A stretch of 64,000 bases of DNA from Wyeomyia smithii (Eukaryota > Arthropoda > Insecta > Diptera > Culicidae). Every line of letters starts with the position of its first letter. Within the stretch, counting starts at the first letter, position 1. This document shows, one piece after another, positions 11,986 to 23,849 of this stretch. The stretch lies in assembly GCF_029784165.1 (NCBI RefSeq), contig NC_073696.1, forward strand, positions 262,862,494 to 262,926,493. Reading direction: 5' to 3'. The position numbers and the translations under genes were made by a program. The notes below the pieces were generated by a model, which was not told the origin of the DNA, did not search any database, and saw only the letters and a list, made by a program, of their open reading frames with translations.

Positions 11986-12451
11986 CTGCGAGAAAAGAAA
12001 AGGAGAATGGAGAACATCTTTTCATACATGGTAATTTGGCATTATTCTTCCCATGATTGGTTTGATGGCAAATATTGCTGAGTGAGAGCATGAGAGATTT
12101 TATGCAAAATCATGTATGAAGTTGGTTAAACCCCTCCAGATTCTAGGGGAACTTTGGTTTTATTTTGTTTAATATACCAAAAAAAAACTAGACATTTTCC
12201 TGGGAGCATTTTGGATGGAATATTGGCATAAAATCACTCACTGAAATTGAAATTTGAATTGATCTGAATAAATATTTAGGTTTCTTTGTTCCGTGTATTT
12301 GTAACAAAAAAAAACAGAAAAACATATATCCGGAAACACAACTGGTAAGAAACCATTCATATCTGAATAATAGATACCCCTTTATGTCATAGTGCCACCG
12401 AGTTATTCTCCGGCTTCTTTACGAAATGCATCAACGTGATAGAGCACATAC
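11986..12451 (-). other. Receptor intron (466 bp)
   Basis: Intron between the two last coding exons: GT at 12451-12450 and AG at 11987-11986 on the minus strand. Nothing else recognised in it. Confidence 0.6.
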
Positions 12452-12552
12452 CTCGTTTCTGCTGGCGGAAATTGCTCCTGCTGCTGCCGGTACTGCTTCC
12501 GTACAATATCCCATTCCAAAGCGTGTTGTTTGCTGAAGATAGCTTCCGCCTT
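12452..12552 (-). CDS. Neuropeptide GPCR, cytoplasmic tail exon 2
   Basis: A 101-nt candidate exon at the far side of the 32-kb intron. The donor ACGAG|GTATGT after 12452 is strong. The acceptor chosen (CTTCCGAG before 12552) is weaker, but it is the choice that links the phase-1 exit of the previous exon to the phase-0 entry of the last exon. The translation (EGGSYLQQTTRFGMGY, then CTEAVPAAAGAISASRNE) is a low-complexity, Ala/Ser-rich tail. A second acceptor, TATCTTCAG before 12532, has a better CAG consensus and would change the final frame. All three frames are open here, so protein plausibility alone does not settle the start. Confidence 0.6.
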
Positions 12553-14595
12553 CTCGGAAGATTCGACCAAATCATAACGGTTCCCCAGAAGGCAGAGGCA
12601 GCACCAAGGCGACAAATTGCAGTTTGTGAAAGAGAAAATGGAAAGAGGGTACACATTTTTCATAAGTAGGTTACGATTGTTTGCTGCTGTGATGGGGATT
12701 GCAGAGGGATTATTTTTAAATTATTACGGAAATCGTTGGCATACAAAAACGCAGTGAAATTTTGCCCCGGTGAATAATTAAACTCGTTTGCAGCCTGTGT
12801 GCCTTTTAAACGACGAAGATGTTAAGTCCGCGTGAACTGTCTTTCCCCAACAATCGATTTTTTATGAACTTGTCCGTCTTCGTCTGCACTTAAGTATAGA
12901 TGTTTGATGTTGAAGGCAAAGCTGATTCAGGTCAGGTTTAGACTCTAGACGCTCTACCACTCTCACCTTACTGATGAATTATTAAGAGTCTACCTTCTGC
13001 GCAAATGCATTCAACGGCGATTGAAACTTGCCATTGTCTCTTAGTTTCGTTGAATTTTGGTGAAATGCATAATTTATTTGCATTCTTCGAATTTGATTTT
13101 AATATACCGGTCTTTCAGACTTCCTTCGGAAGATGATTTTCTAATACTTTAAGAAAAGCCGCCACCAACATTAAGGATTACGGAAAACAAGTTCAAAACT
13201 ACGCTGGGTGAAAACCTTTTAAATTTATTGCAATAGACTTAACTTTAACAGCATCCCAGGGACACGACAGATTGCTTATATTGTTATTTAATAACTTTCT
13301 CCAGCGAAGTCCCGATGAATGCAAACGGTATCACTACGATCCGTTGTGTCCTGGCAGTCTTGAAAGGAGCAACTTTTTGCCATTATAGTGTGTTCCCAAG
13401 TAGGTAGCTTGAGTTTATATGAGTGCTTTTGTTGTTGAGAGTGTTCAGAGAAAGTTGTAACAGCAGTGGAAGAATTTCAACTGTTCGCATAAAAGTAAAA
13501 AGCAATGTTTTCAGTAAAAATGGCAGCTTGTTGGAAATTTCCGCGGAACAAAGAACGCAATTCAAAAAATTGAACTGAAGATAAAAGCCTCATCGAACGT
13601 TGATTTTGAATTTAAACAAGTGCAACTGTAAAAAAAATACTCATAATATAAGTTTTCACGAATTATACTGAACCATTGTCGACTCGAAACAACTGTTATT
13701 AGAGCTTATATCGATTTAATGAATGCTGAGCCACAAGTTTAACGTACTGCTTCTATGTGGACAGTAAAAGGTCAAACTGTTGCCTTTACAGATAATGACA
13801 TACCACTGAATTATTCATAGAATAAATGCATAACTAATCAATTATCTGAAGCGCGTAATTGATCGGACTTCACCATCGGATTTACAGTTTAATTAAAAAC
13901 TTGTTTGTGTTTAAATCGAAAACTTTTGTAACCACGCCCATGACAAACCTAATCAGGATTTCATCTTATTGTTGCACAGTAACAATTGCGGTTTTTCTCA
14001 TGTGCCCATCTGCTGCGCTATTATTTGCTCTTGCGTCGTATGGCAGCTGCGCTCGTTGGAGCGAATAATTAAACTGGATGTGCATTTGTGCAGTGACGAT
14101 GTTCGTTTTGTTCCACCCGAGTTCCACAGGTTACAGAACCTACTGGACCACGATAGATTGCCAGCTGGATGGGACAGATGCTTGTCAAGAATGCTTGAAC
14201 GAAATTGGTTTTTCTAGGCAACGTATAATAAAAAATTAAAATACCCGGTAGTAAACAACACATTTCATTTCAATCCATCTCTCAGATAAACTTTTTTTTT
14301 GAGCTAGATGGACCTCCAAGAGACAATCGTGTAAAACACACACACAAGGCAGTCGAATTACTTTCTGCTCATCTCAAATGTGGCACTCGTCTTTGTCAAA
14401 CCCATTTCAAAACCGTCAACAGCGGTTCAGCTATTCCTAGTACCTTGATTTAGGGCCCTCGGAAATTATCCTGAGTAATTTGAGATTAGTGCTGTCTCAG
14501 CCAATAAGGGACAGCGGGAAGGAAAGTTGAGAGATAATAATTCGAGGAAATTGTGGAATGGAAACCCTACATAATTCATGCGTTCAAACCCTATA
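12553..14595. other. Intron sequence, nothing recognised
   Basis: Part of the giant intron; no repeat or coding match seen. Confidence 0.5.
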
Positions 14596-14597
14596 TA

Positions 14598-16247
14598 CAG
14601 TCATGGAGAAAAAAATAAATACACTTGCAGTGTTGGATGATTTTTCGTATTTGCGCAGTGATTTTAATTGTTGTATGATGTTATGCTACGTCATTAAGAT
14701 CTGCAGACACTCTTTTTAAAAGAGGCACGGAGAAATGACTGGAGAAGTTTCTTTGTCGGTGATTCCGAATTTTTTTTGCGTGAGTTAGTGTTTTTAAAGT
14801 GGCAACAAAAATAAATACACTATTGAAATATATATACAAAACAATCCAAATTAGCTTTATTTCTCTACATATTCTTAGAAAAGTGATTTTTTACGTTACA
14901 AAACTCACTTTCAAAATTTAGTGGCCTGTTTTTTTGTTCTGTAAAGCCATATTAAATCTTCGTCGAATGTTTACCCCCAGGTTTTCACGAGTAGAAGCTG
15001 AACTAGCATTTCACGCTGCCTGTCAGACGTTCCATAAGTCTGTTTTATTTTTTGGATGATGCTTTGCAACCTAGACTTTCCCAATCTTCCATAGAATTTC
15101 TTAAGGATTTAAATTAGGAGTCTGCGCTGGTAAAACTAATAATTTTATATTTTCGTTTAAAAATCATCTTCGTGTTTTCAATAGTGTATGTTTAGGATCG
15201 TTATACTGCATAGAGATCCAGCAATGTGGCATGTTTTCTTCGGCATATGGAAGCAAAATCGACCACCTAGGTACACAGGAAACTTTATTCTACTTCAAAA
15301 GCGACACATTTTGGCAAGAACTGAATTTTCTAAAAAGTTTTTAGACTAGGGTGCAACTAAATGGCACATCGTGTTTTGGTCGAATGAGTCGAAATTTAAC
15401 CTTTTTGGTTCAGACGGTCAGCAGCTGGTGAGAAGACCGGTGAATACTGCCTTCAACGCACAATTAACCACGAAAGTAGTAAAATTTGGAAGTGACCACA
15501 AAACGGTGTAATACTGTTTTCTGATGCTGGTATGGAACCCATTGATTTTATAACATAGACTATGAATACTAACGACTGTGTAGATGTTTCACGTAGCGCA
15601 ATGCTTCCGTATGCCAAAGCAAACATGCTTCTTCGTTGGAGAGTAACGATCCTATACATACAGCATTGAAAACACGAAGATGATTTTTAAACGAAAAAAA
15701 AAAATATTAGTTTGACCAGCGCAGACTTTTAATTTGAATCCTTTAGAAATTCTATGGAAGATTGGGAAAATCTAGGTTGCAAAGCACCATCCAAAGAATA
15801 AAACAGACTTATGGATAGTCGGCCAGGCAGCGTGAAATGCTAGTTCAGCTTCTACTCGTGAAAACCTGGAGGTAAACTTACCCGGAAGATTGAATATGGC
15901 TTTACAAAACAAAGGACAAGCCACAAAATTTTGAATGTGAGTTTTGTAACGTAAAAGGTCACTTTGCCAACGATATGTAGAGAAATAAAGCTAATTTGGA
16001 TTGTTTTGTATATATATTTCAATAGTGTATTTATTTTTGTCGCCACTTCAGAAACACTAACTCACGCAAAAATTTTTCGGAATCACCGACAAAGAAATTC
16101 CTCCAGTCATTTCTCCGTGCCTCTTTTAGAAAGAGTGTCTGCGGATCATGATGACGTAACATAACATCATACAACAATTAAAATCAGTGCGCAAATACGA
16201 AAAATTATCCAACACTGCAAGTGTATTTATTATTTTCTCCATGACTG
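14598..16247 (+). mobile_element. Tc1-like element with ~650-bp inverted arms
   Basis: Ends CAGTCATGGAGAAAAAAATA and ...TTTTCTCCATGACTG, flanked by TA (14596-14597 and 16248-16249). The arms 14598-~15270 and ~15590-16247 are inverted copies that include the transposase C-terminus in both orientations. So the element is a foldback derivative rather than a simple 30-bp-TIR Tc1. Confidence 0.8.
15355..15840 (+). pseudogene. Tc1-family transposase remnant
   Basis: Plus-strand reading with several stops and shifts gives HIVFWSNESKFNLFGSDGQQ, LVRRPVNTAFNAQLTTKVVK, SNDPIHTALKT and VWPAQTPNLNPLEILWKI. These match the DDE domain of Tc1 transposases (FSDESKFNLFGSDG, DNDPIHTA, W.AQSPDLNPIENLW). The first catalytic Asp of SDESKF is Asn here. 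The end (from about 15590) is repeated in reverse at 15000-15270. Non-functional. Confidence 0.75.
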
Positions 16248-16823
16248 TAATTCATGCCATGAGAAGCAGAGTGCAGAAGCAAAATACAGAGTTAAGAAGG
16301 ATGATTTGAAATTACTGATCCCGAAATCTTTCAGTTCTGTGTTTTATGGAATTGCACGTTCCATTGCAAATAATTGCACTAAGTAATATTTCAAAATCTC
16401 ACCAAAATGCTAGCAGTCCGACATTTCGGAATCATAAGCTGTAAAATAGTTGAAATTCAATTGGCTTGAACTAGATGTGCCCATCTGCTGCGGTACTGAT
16501 TGCATCGTTTTGCAGATGGCGGTTAGGGGCAAAAAGGCAAGTTTTACGTAATAATTTCATTTTTTGTCTTATAACTCCATTTTAATTTCAGTAAAGCGGA
16601 CAATGTATGAAGTTTTTTTTTCAGTGCGTCTTGAACTGTCCTACAGATCAGACGTTTTTTTCGGTTGCTTGTGGACTGGTCTTTGACTGCCTATAGCTTC
16701 AAAGTTTGTGTTTTGTCAGTGTGTCTTTTAAAGACTACCTGAAAGTTATTTCCCATCAGTCTTTGTCAAGACTACCTACTTCTGAATTTAACGTTTGTTT
16801 TAACTTTTTTCGTATCACCTGAA

Positions 16824-18120
16824 ATGGCTGGACGGAAAAAGAAACCTCGCATCGCTACGGGGAGGAAAAGAGAGGCATCTCTTTCTGACACTTCGAGTGT
16901 CTGTAGTGACAATCCTTTTGATATTTTGCCTGAGCAAGAAGCTGGTGAAATGGAAGTTTAAAAAAGGAGAAAGTTCCACCTATTGTGGTAACTATTTCTT
17001 CTGAATTTAATATATTCAAAAAGGAACTTTCAACGTTTGTTTCTGACGTTAAAGTTACCTATCAAATTGGCCGTAGAGGTGAATGCCGCTTATTAGCCGA
17101 CTCAGTAAAGGGTCGTGATCGTCTTGTTCAGTATTTAACTGACAAGATGTACAAATTTTTTACATATGACACCAAGAACGCCAAGCCGTTCAAGGTTGTC
17201 TTGAAAGGTCTCACCAACGATCAAACCGTTGATGAGATCAAACTTACTTTAACAGAATTACTTGGCATAGCCCCTACCCAAGTAATTCTAATGAAACAAA
17301 AATCACGAGGCGAAAACAGTCGGAGAACTGGAATTTCCCTTGTTAATTATTTAATTCATTTTAACCGCAATGAGGTTAACAACTTAAAATTTTTTGAAAA
17401 AACACATGCTTTGTATAATGTGCGTGTAAAGTGGGAAATTTATAGGAAGTATGGCAGAGGTGAAAAGCATATCACCCAATGCCGTACTTGCCAACGTTAT
17501 GGCCATGGTTCCAAATTCTGTAACATGGACCAAAAATGTCTTAATTGTGGAGACTCTTCTCACAAAAAGGACACATGTCCTGTGAAAGAGAGTAAAAATT
17601 TTCGCTGTGCGAATTGTAACGGCAACCATATGTCAAATTTTTATCAATGCCCAGTCCGTTTAGCAATTGTTAAGGCAAGGCAAGGTAAACAAAATTCAAT
17701 TTCTCAATTAAAACCAACTTCAAAACAAAATTCTCCAAGCGTACCAGTGACGCATAGTTTACCTACTCCTTTGCATACCCGTTTAACTTATGCACAGGTT
17801 ACAGGTAGTTCGAACATTATACCGCCTAGTGTTGGTAGTTCGAAAATGACCGTTAATATAGGTAAGCAAAACACGCTAGAAATAATTGTACACCTATTAC
17901 TCCAGCTAATATTGCTGCCGAAAATATTTTTTCTAATGTCAACTGCCTGGGGCCTATTACGACAGGTAAACTTTCCTTTTTGCAACAGGCAATGTTCGGT
18001 CTTATGAACGCCATGTTGCAGGCAAAATCAATGTTTGAAGCCATTCAAATAGGCACAAATTTTACTATTACAATTGTTTCTAATTTAAAATTTAGCAATG
18101 ATTTTAAACAAAACAATTAA
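16824..18120 (+). pseudogene. LINE ORF1 (nucleic-acid-binding Gag-like protein), two frameshifts
   Basis: ORF1 appears to start at ATG 16824 (MAGRKKKPRIATGRKREA, basic). A one-base shift in the A-rich run near 16958-16965 is needed to continue into the frame open from about 16964. The central part carries three zinc knuckles in order: CRTCQRYGHGSKFC (CX2CX4HX4C), CLNCGDSSHKKDTC (CX2CX4HX4C) and CANCNGNHMSNFYQC (CX2CX3HX6C), at about 17480-17655. A second shift near 17870-17885 restores a C-terminus including GKLSFLQQAMFGLMNAML and the stop TAA at 18118-18120. The protein family coats LINE RNA and guides it to target DNA. The stop lies 22 nt inside ORF2, the overlap typical of the clade. Confidence 0.85.
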
Positions 18121-20757
18121 AATATTAAATTGGAATGCTCGCTCATTGAAGGCCAATGAGAATGAGCTTTTTATTTTTTAACAGTAAATAATGTGCATAT
18201 TGCAATTATTACTGAAACATTTTTGAAACCTAACATAAAATTAAAATATGATCCCAATTACGTGGTTCATAGATATGATAGGATTCAGGGTTCCGGCGGT
18301 GGAGTTGCAATTGTTATTCATCGCCGAATCAAACATCGTGCTCTTCCCCATCTTGAGACGAAAGTTATTGAAACTTTGGGAATTGAAGTTCAAACTGAAC
18401 TTGGGATTTTATTTATTGCCGCAGCATATTTACCATTTCAATGCACACGCGAGCTCAAAAATTATTTTAAAGGTGATTTACAAAAACTCACCAGAAATCG
18501 TTCGAAATTTTTCATAATCGGCGATTTTAACGCTAAACATCGTTCATGGAATAATTCTCAAAGTAATTCCAATGGCAAAATTTTATTCAATGATTGTTCT
18601 TCAGGATACTATTCTATTTTGTCTCCGAATAGTCCTACATGCTTTTCTTCTGTAAGAAACCCTTCAACAATTGATTTGGTGCTAACTGATCAAAGTCATG
18701 TATGTAGTGATTTGATCACACATGCTGATTTTGATTCTGACCATCTTCCAATAACTTTTTCTTTATCACATGAATCAGTTTTAAACCCTATGAGCTCTGT
18801 TTTTAATTATAACAAGGCTAATTGGGAAAGATACAAAACTCATATTGAGAGAAATTTCAATAATGAGCTTGATTTGCAAAACGAAGTGAATATTGATTCC
18901 GCTTTGGAAGCATTAAAATGTGCAATTGTTGATGCCAGGAATTGTTCTGTTCCAAAGGCTCAAGTGAAATTTGATTCATCAATAATTGACGAAAATCTTC
19001 AACTTCTAATTCGTTTGAAAAATGTCCGCAGACGTCAATATCAACGTTCTCGTGACCCTGTTTTTAAAACTATTTATAAAGATTTACAGAAAGAGATTAA
19101 ACATAGATTTACTCTTCTGAGAAATCAAAATTTTGAGACTAAAGTCGAAAAATTGAAACCATATTCAAAACCATTTTGGAAGCTGTCGAAGATTCTTAAG
19201 AAACCTTCAAAGCCTATTCCAGTTTTAAAAGATGGTGAACGTTTTCTTGTATCCAATGAACAAAAGGCTCAAAGACTTGCTCAGCAGTTTGAGAGTGTTC
19301 ATAACTCAAATTTGAATTTTGTGAGTCCAATTGAAAATGAAGTCACACGTCAATTTGATTTAATTTCTTCCCAGAATTTTTTACCTGCAGAAATAATTGA
19401 AACTAACTTGAATGAGATTAAATCAATTATTAAAAAGTTAAAAAATATGAAAGCACCTGGTGACGATGGAATCTTTAATATACTAATCAAACATCTCCCT
19501 GAGAGCACAATGGATTTTTTAGTGAAAATTTTCAATTGCTGCTTCAAAATTGCATATTTTCCCAAATTATGGAAAAATGCAAAAATTACTCCCATTTTAA
19601 AACCGGATAAGAACCCAGCTGAAGTTTCAAGTTATCGACCAATCAGTTTGCTTTCTTCAATAAGTAAACTGTTTGAGAGAATTATTCTTAACAGGATGAT
19701 GTCACACATCAACGAAAATTCAATTTTTGCAAATGAACAGTTTGGATTTCGCCATGGGCATTCCACAACTCATCAATTGCTCAGAGTTACTAATATGATA
19801 CGAGCTAACAAATCTGAAGGTTATTCCACTGGAACTGCTCTTTTAGACATAGAAAAAGCATTCGACAGTGTTTGGCATAAAGGTTTGATTGCGAAATTGC
19901 AAACTTTTAATTTTCCAATTTTCCTAATCAAAATTTTAAAAAATTATCTTACTGATCGAACTCTGCAGGTTGTCTATCAGAATTCAAAATCTGATAGATT
20001 TCCTGTCAGAGCAGGTGTACCTCAAGGTTCAGTCTTGGGTCCAGTCCTGTACAACATATTCACTTCAGATCTTCCTGATTTGCCTCCAGGATGCACAAAG
20101 TCATTGTTCTGCGATGACACAAGCATTTCCGTAAAAGGAAAAAGTCTTCGTGTCATATGCAGTCGATTGCAGAAAAGTTTAGATATTTTTTCTTCCTACT
20201 TGCAAAAGTGGAAAATCTCTCCCAATGCTTCTAAAACTCAAATGATAATTTTTCCGCATAAGCCTAGGGCTTCTTTCCTCAAGCCAAACAATAATCACGT
20301 TGTCAAGATGAATGGGGTTATTTTAAGTTGGTCCGACAAGGTTAAGTACTTGGGACTAATTTATGATAAAAAACTTATTTTCAAAGAGCACATTGAGAGT
20401 ATACAAGCCAAGTGCATCAAATATACGAGATGTTTATATCCTCTCATTAACAGGAATTCTAAACTTTGTTTAATAAACAATCTTTTGATTTACAAACAAA
20501 TTTTTAGACCAGCAATGCTTTATGCTGTACCGATCTGGTCAAGTTGCTGTTCAACAAGGAAGAAAACGCTCCAAAGGATTCAGAATAAAATTCTGAAAAT
20601 GATTTTGAAGCGTCCTCCTTGGTTTGGTACACTCGAATTACATAGACTTACTGGTGTTGAACCATTAGAAGCTATGTCAAATAAAATTATTAACAATTTT
20701 CGACAAAAATCGTTGCAATCCTCAATTGCTACGATAAGCTCTCTTTATAGCCAATAA
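18098..20757 (+). pseudogene. LINE ORF2: APE-type endonuclease plus reverse transcriptase, one frameshift
   Basis: ORF2 should start at ATG 18098 (MILNKTIKILNWNARSLK, with the endonuclease Asn). A missing T in the T run near 18174-18179 forces a stop; the body is open from about 18180 to TAA 20755-20757. Endonuclease motifs: IITETFLKP, IGDFNAKHRSWN and DSDHLPITF. RT motifs: ITPILKPDKNPAEVSSYRP, LLDIEKAFDSVWH (motif A Asp), AGVPQGSVLGPVLYN (motif B) and FCDDTSISVKG (motif C, Cys where many RTs have Ala). A C-terminal segment with RIQNKILKMILKRPPWF follows, with no RNase H. The enzyme nicks target DNA and primes reverse transcription at the nick. A single-base indel is all that breaks this copy's ORF2. 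Confidence 0.9.
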
Positions 20758-21002
20758 GTTAGCAATTAAGTTAGTTGTAAGTTTACTTCCCCTTTTCTGA
20801 CAAGTAGGTTTAAATCCCTACGAATGATAAGTCCTAATTGCGAAAGCAAACAAATCCTAACAATTAAAATTACAAATTTCTAACAGTGTTGAGAAGTCAC
20901 CATTTGTGATTGGACACACACACTCATTATTTACTAATATACATCATAAATACTTAAGCTACTAACATATCCCCCCTACAAAAAAAAAAGTATGAAGTTT
21001 TT

Positions 21003-22387
21003 ACGAGGATGTGAAAATTAAACGATAACAAAAGGTGTGGCTCAGACTTAAACTTATAAAAAAACAGTAGGAGGGTGGTATCCAAGACACGACCGCGTGA
21101 CGTTGCACTTCGGTATTTTTATATTCCATTAAAACAAATAGTAGACGGAATTGTAACTATAGTATTTTCTGCAATTTTATCTAACAGCGCAATTCTAAAT
21201 GCGGAAACGTTAAAGCGTTATAAATACTAATCTTCTATTAAATAAAAACAAGTTGGTGTCTGTAAAAAGGCGTTTCACTTAAAATAGAATCAACGGATTT
21301 GAATGATTCTTTTTGTGTTTGTTTTGTCTTGATCTCCGACGAGTTAATAAGCTATAAAAAAAACAATAATCAACTGATAAAGTTAGAAAAAAATTTAAAT
21401 ATATTTTCGCCTTTTCCCGCCTTTTACTTCAAGAACAACATCATTAGATTGCTATGATTGCAGGCTATGAGCGGTAGACAAGCTGTTGTAGCGTCGTTAT
21501 CGAGGCGTCGTTGTTGAGTAAACAAGCACCTGTTAATGGTTTACATATAATTTGAAATTCGTTTTCGCTGCCTACTACACATTTTACAGCGATAGAGAAA
21601 AGTGTAGTTTTGATGTAGTACGAAAGCCAAAAACGAATAAATTTAGTGTAAAAGGGCTATAGCGTGGTAGCACTACTACAAAAACAAACTCGAAATGCAT
21701 GTGAATACTCTCAACGTGGCTTTGATTTTATTTAAGAGCATATGCTTGATTTATACAATACAATCAAATTCTTAGTTTATTTAAGCAAAGTTGCAAATAA
21801 TCGTCTTATGCATCAGTTTAAAGAAAAGATAAAACCAGAATAACACTACAAATGCGATGATTTGATTTTCCATTGCTCGGATCTAATCAATCTGTTCAAT
21901 TTTCTCTAAAATGCACACTGACTTAGATCATATTTGCTCATGCTGCAATGATTATGTTAGCCGGTAAAATGAACGTGTAGTTTTTGTTCCTCAAAAAACA
22001 TTGATTTTTGTTTATGTTTCATTAAATAGGCATTCTAGCATTCCTACAAATCTCTGGATTCACAATAAGTTGTTGAATGTTGAATTGAAAACAATAATGT
22101 TGCAAAGTTTCAATTGCACTGTGCTGAAGCGGCAGGTCTGCCTCAAAAAACAGATGAAGTGTTAATGTCACTGAAGCGAAAATTTCGAAGTATCGTGCAT
22201 CTCGATATTACCTACCAACATACCATTTCATTTCAAACGTCTAAATGTACTTCCGCGCCTCGCAGTTAAACATGCGTGTTGCTTTACAAAACGACCAATC
22301 AACTGTAATATTTTCGAAGCAGTTGTTAGATACATGGAATAGAAAAATCTATGTTGACATTTAAACCAGCTGTTCAACATTCCCCAC
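21003..22387. other. Intron sequence, mostly unrecognised
   Basis: A short CAAGACACGACCGCGTGACG sequence near 21087 resembles motifs at ~200 and ~54490. The rest shows nothing clear, though the undetected 5' part of the Helitron may lie here. Confidence 0.4.
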
Positions 22388-22975
22388 GGATTTTTGTCAG
22401 CTGACAGATTTTGAGGCTGAACTCATCGAAAAAATGTTCCCGAAAATCGCGCAAAATTATGAAAACTTGCGATTTTTGCCGCCAAAAATAAAGATGTAGA
22501 TGAGTTGAAATCATAATTCAAGGTAAAATTAACGGCCAACTACATTCCTAAAAGTCGGTGGATTCTGTCTCTAACCAAGACGATGTTGTGAGTTATCCTA
22601 ACGAACTTTTGAATTCTCTAGAATTACCCGGCCTATCTCCTCACAATTTGCGGTTGAAGATTGGATCGGTAATTATAATGTTGCGGAATATCAATCAACC
22701 TCGACTGGGCAATGGCACCAGGCTTGTGTCAAAAAAGCTCATTGAAGCGAAAATTCTGACAGGAAACTACAAAGGAGAAGTCGCATAAATCCCGCGTACC
22801 CCAGTTATTCCTACCGACTTGCCGTTCAAATTTAAACGTCTGCGTCTCGCATTCGCGACCCAAAGACAGTCACTGACAATTTGCGGCATAAACCTCGAGT
22901 ATTCATGTTTCTCGAATGGACAGCTCTATGTCAAATGTTGACGTGTCGGAAGAAACTCAGCATTATATATAAGGA
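22388..22975 (+). pseudogene. Helitron Rep/helicase C-terminal remnant (Pif1-like domain)
   Basis: The open part 22558-22788 reads SVSNQDDVVSYPNELLNSL, ELPGLSPHNLRLKIGSVI, then IMLRNINQPRLGNGTRLVS and AKILTGNYKGE. This is the Pif1-like helicase C-terminus of Helitron transposases (the LKIG.PI.LLRN.....LCNGTRL block). Degraded flanks continue the match: FPKIAQNYENL and KDVDELKS before it, and IPRTPVIPTDLPFKFKRLR, LAFAT and FSNGQLYV after it, with stops. The protein nicks and unwinds DNA for rolling-circle transposition. It lies 0.6 kb upstream of a Helitron 3' terminus ending CTAG at 23560, tying the short Helitron-like repeats of this window to an autonomous source. Confidence 0.85.
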
Positions 22976-23560
22976 AGGAAGGAAGGAAGTAAGGAAGGTT
23001 GCGATAACTCTCTATACATAAACGAATAAAAGATTTGGGAAATTGGTTATTAATCATATTTACTTCCAAACCAATCACCCGACACTGTGTAATATATAGA
23101 ATTTAGTGGCTAGGACCGCTTTGGCCACTTTCACATGTTTCGAATATCCCTAATTATAAACTTGAATTGTTTAGAATTCTTCTAGAGCTTTTTATGAAAT
23201 CGTTCCAGAAATAATGACTAGGAAGAAGGGTATTAATATATTTACATTGGGTCAAGCCTTCAAATATTTGAATTGATAACGAGAGAATTTTCTTAAGAAT
23301 ATTTAAAGGATTGACTGTTTATTTCCAGAAATGTTTTGAAATTTTTTGATTACGGTTAAAATGGGCTTTATAATGTTTAATAAAATAAAAACTAAGAACA
23401 TTACGAGCGCTGAATTGCAAAAAAAAAAACTATAAACAAATCAGAGCTAAAACATACCTTGAGTATGATTTTTTAGCAGCAGTTAGATATTTCAGCTTTT
23501 GCAATACAACAGTTAATAAAACTCATGGCGGGGCGGTACGAAGTTTGCCGGGTCAGCTAG
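22388..23560 (+). mobile_element. Helitron remnant with 3' terminus (CTAG/T)
   Basis: From the helicase remnant to GCCGGGTCAGCTAG ending at 23560, followed by T. The 3' end has the hairpin-type sequence GGCGGTACGAAGTTTGCC about 11 nt before CTAG. A short (GGAA)n run lies at about 22973-22997. The 5' end is not identified. Confidence 0.7.
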
Positions 23561-23645
23561 TATATAATAAAAGAATGAATCTTTCATATTAGCGCTGTCA
23601 TTTCCTTAGCTCCAGTTCACCATGTATTTTAAGAAATTACGTTTA

Positions 23646-23849
23646 TACTAAAGTCGCTTTCTACGCGGGTTTTTTTACGCGGATTCCGGAATTTACGCGG
23701 TATTATTTTCTTATGTGGATTCCGTAATTTCTTCACTCGGATTCCGGAATTGACGCGTTTTTTACGCGGATTCCGGAATTTGCGCAGTTTGTTTTACGCG
23801 GTTTCTTTTTACGCGGCACGTATCCCCCGCGTAAAAAGCGACTTTAGTG
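23646..23849. mobile_element. TA-type MITE with TACGCGG internal repeats
   Basis: 204 bp, ends ACTAAAGTCGCTTTCTACGC and CGCGTAAAAAGCGACTTTAGT. TA at 23644-23645 and 23850-23851. Interior is a tandem of TTTTACGCGGATTCCGGAAT-type units. Confidence 0.75.

Larger units (their letters stand above)
16618..20989 (+). mobile_element. Juan-like (Jockey clade) LINE, near full length, with 13-bp TSD
   Basis: A 4.37-kb non-LTR retrotransposon with 5' UTR (16618-16823), ORF1, overlapping ORF2, 3' UTR and a 10-A tail (20980-20989). It is bounded by a perfect 13-bp target-site duplication GTATGAAGTTTTT at 16605-16617 and 20990-21002, so both ends are real and the copy is not 5'-truncated. ORF1 has three CCHC knuckles; ORF2 has endonuclease and RT and no RNase H, which is the Jockey-clade plan. 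The Juan family name is given from protein memory (mosquito Juan-A/Juan-C) and is less certain than the clade. Three single-base frameshifts (about 16960, 17875 and 18177) break the two ORFs, so this copy is unlikely to be autonomous. It sits in the receptor's giant intron, antisense to it. Confidence 0.88.
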
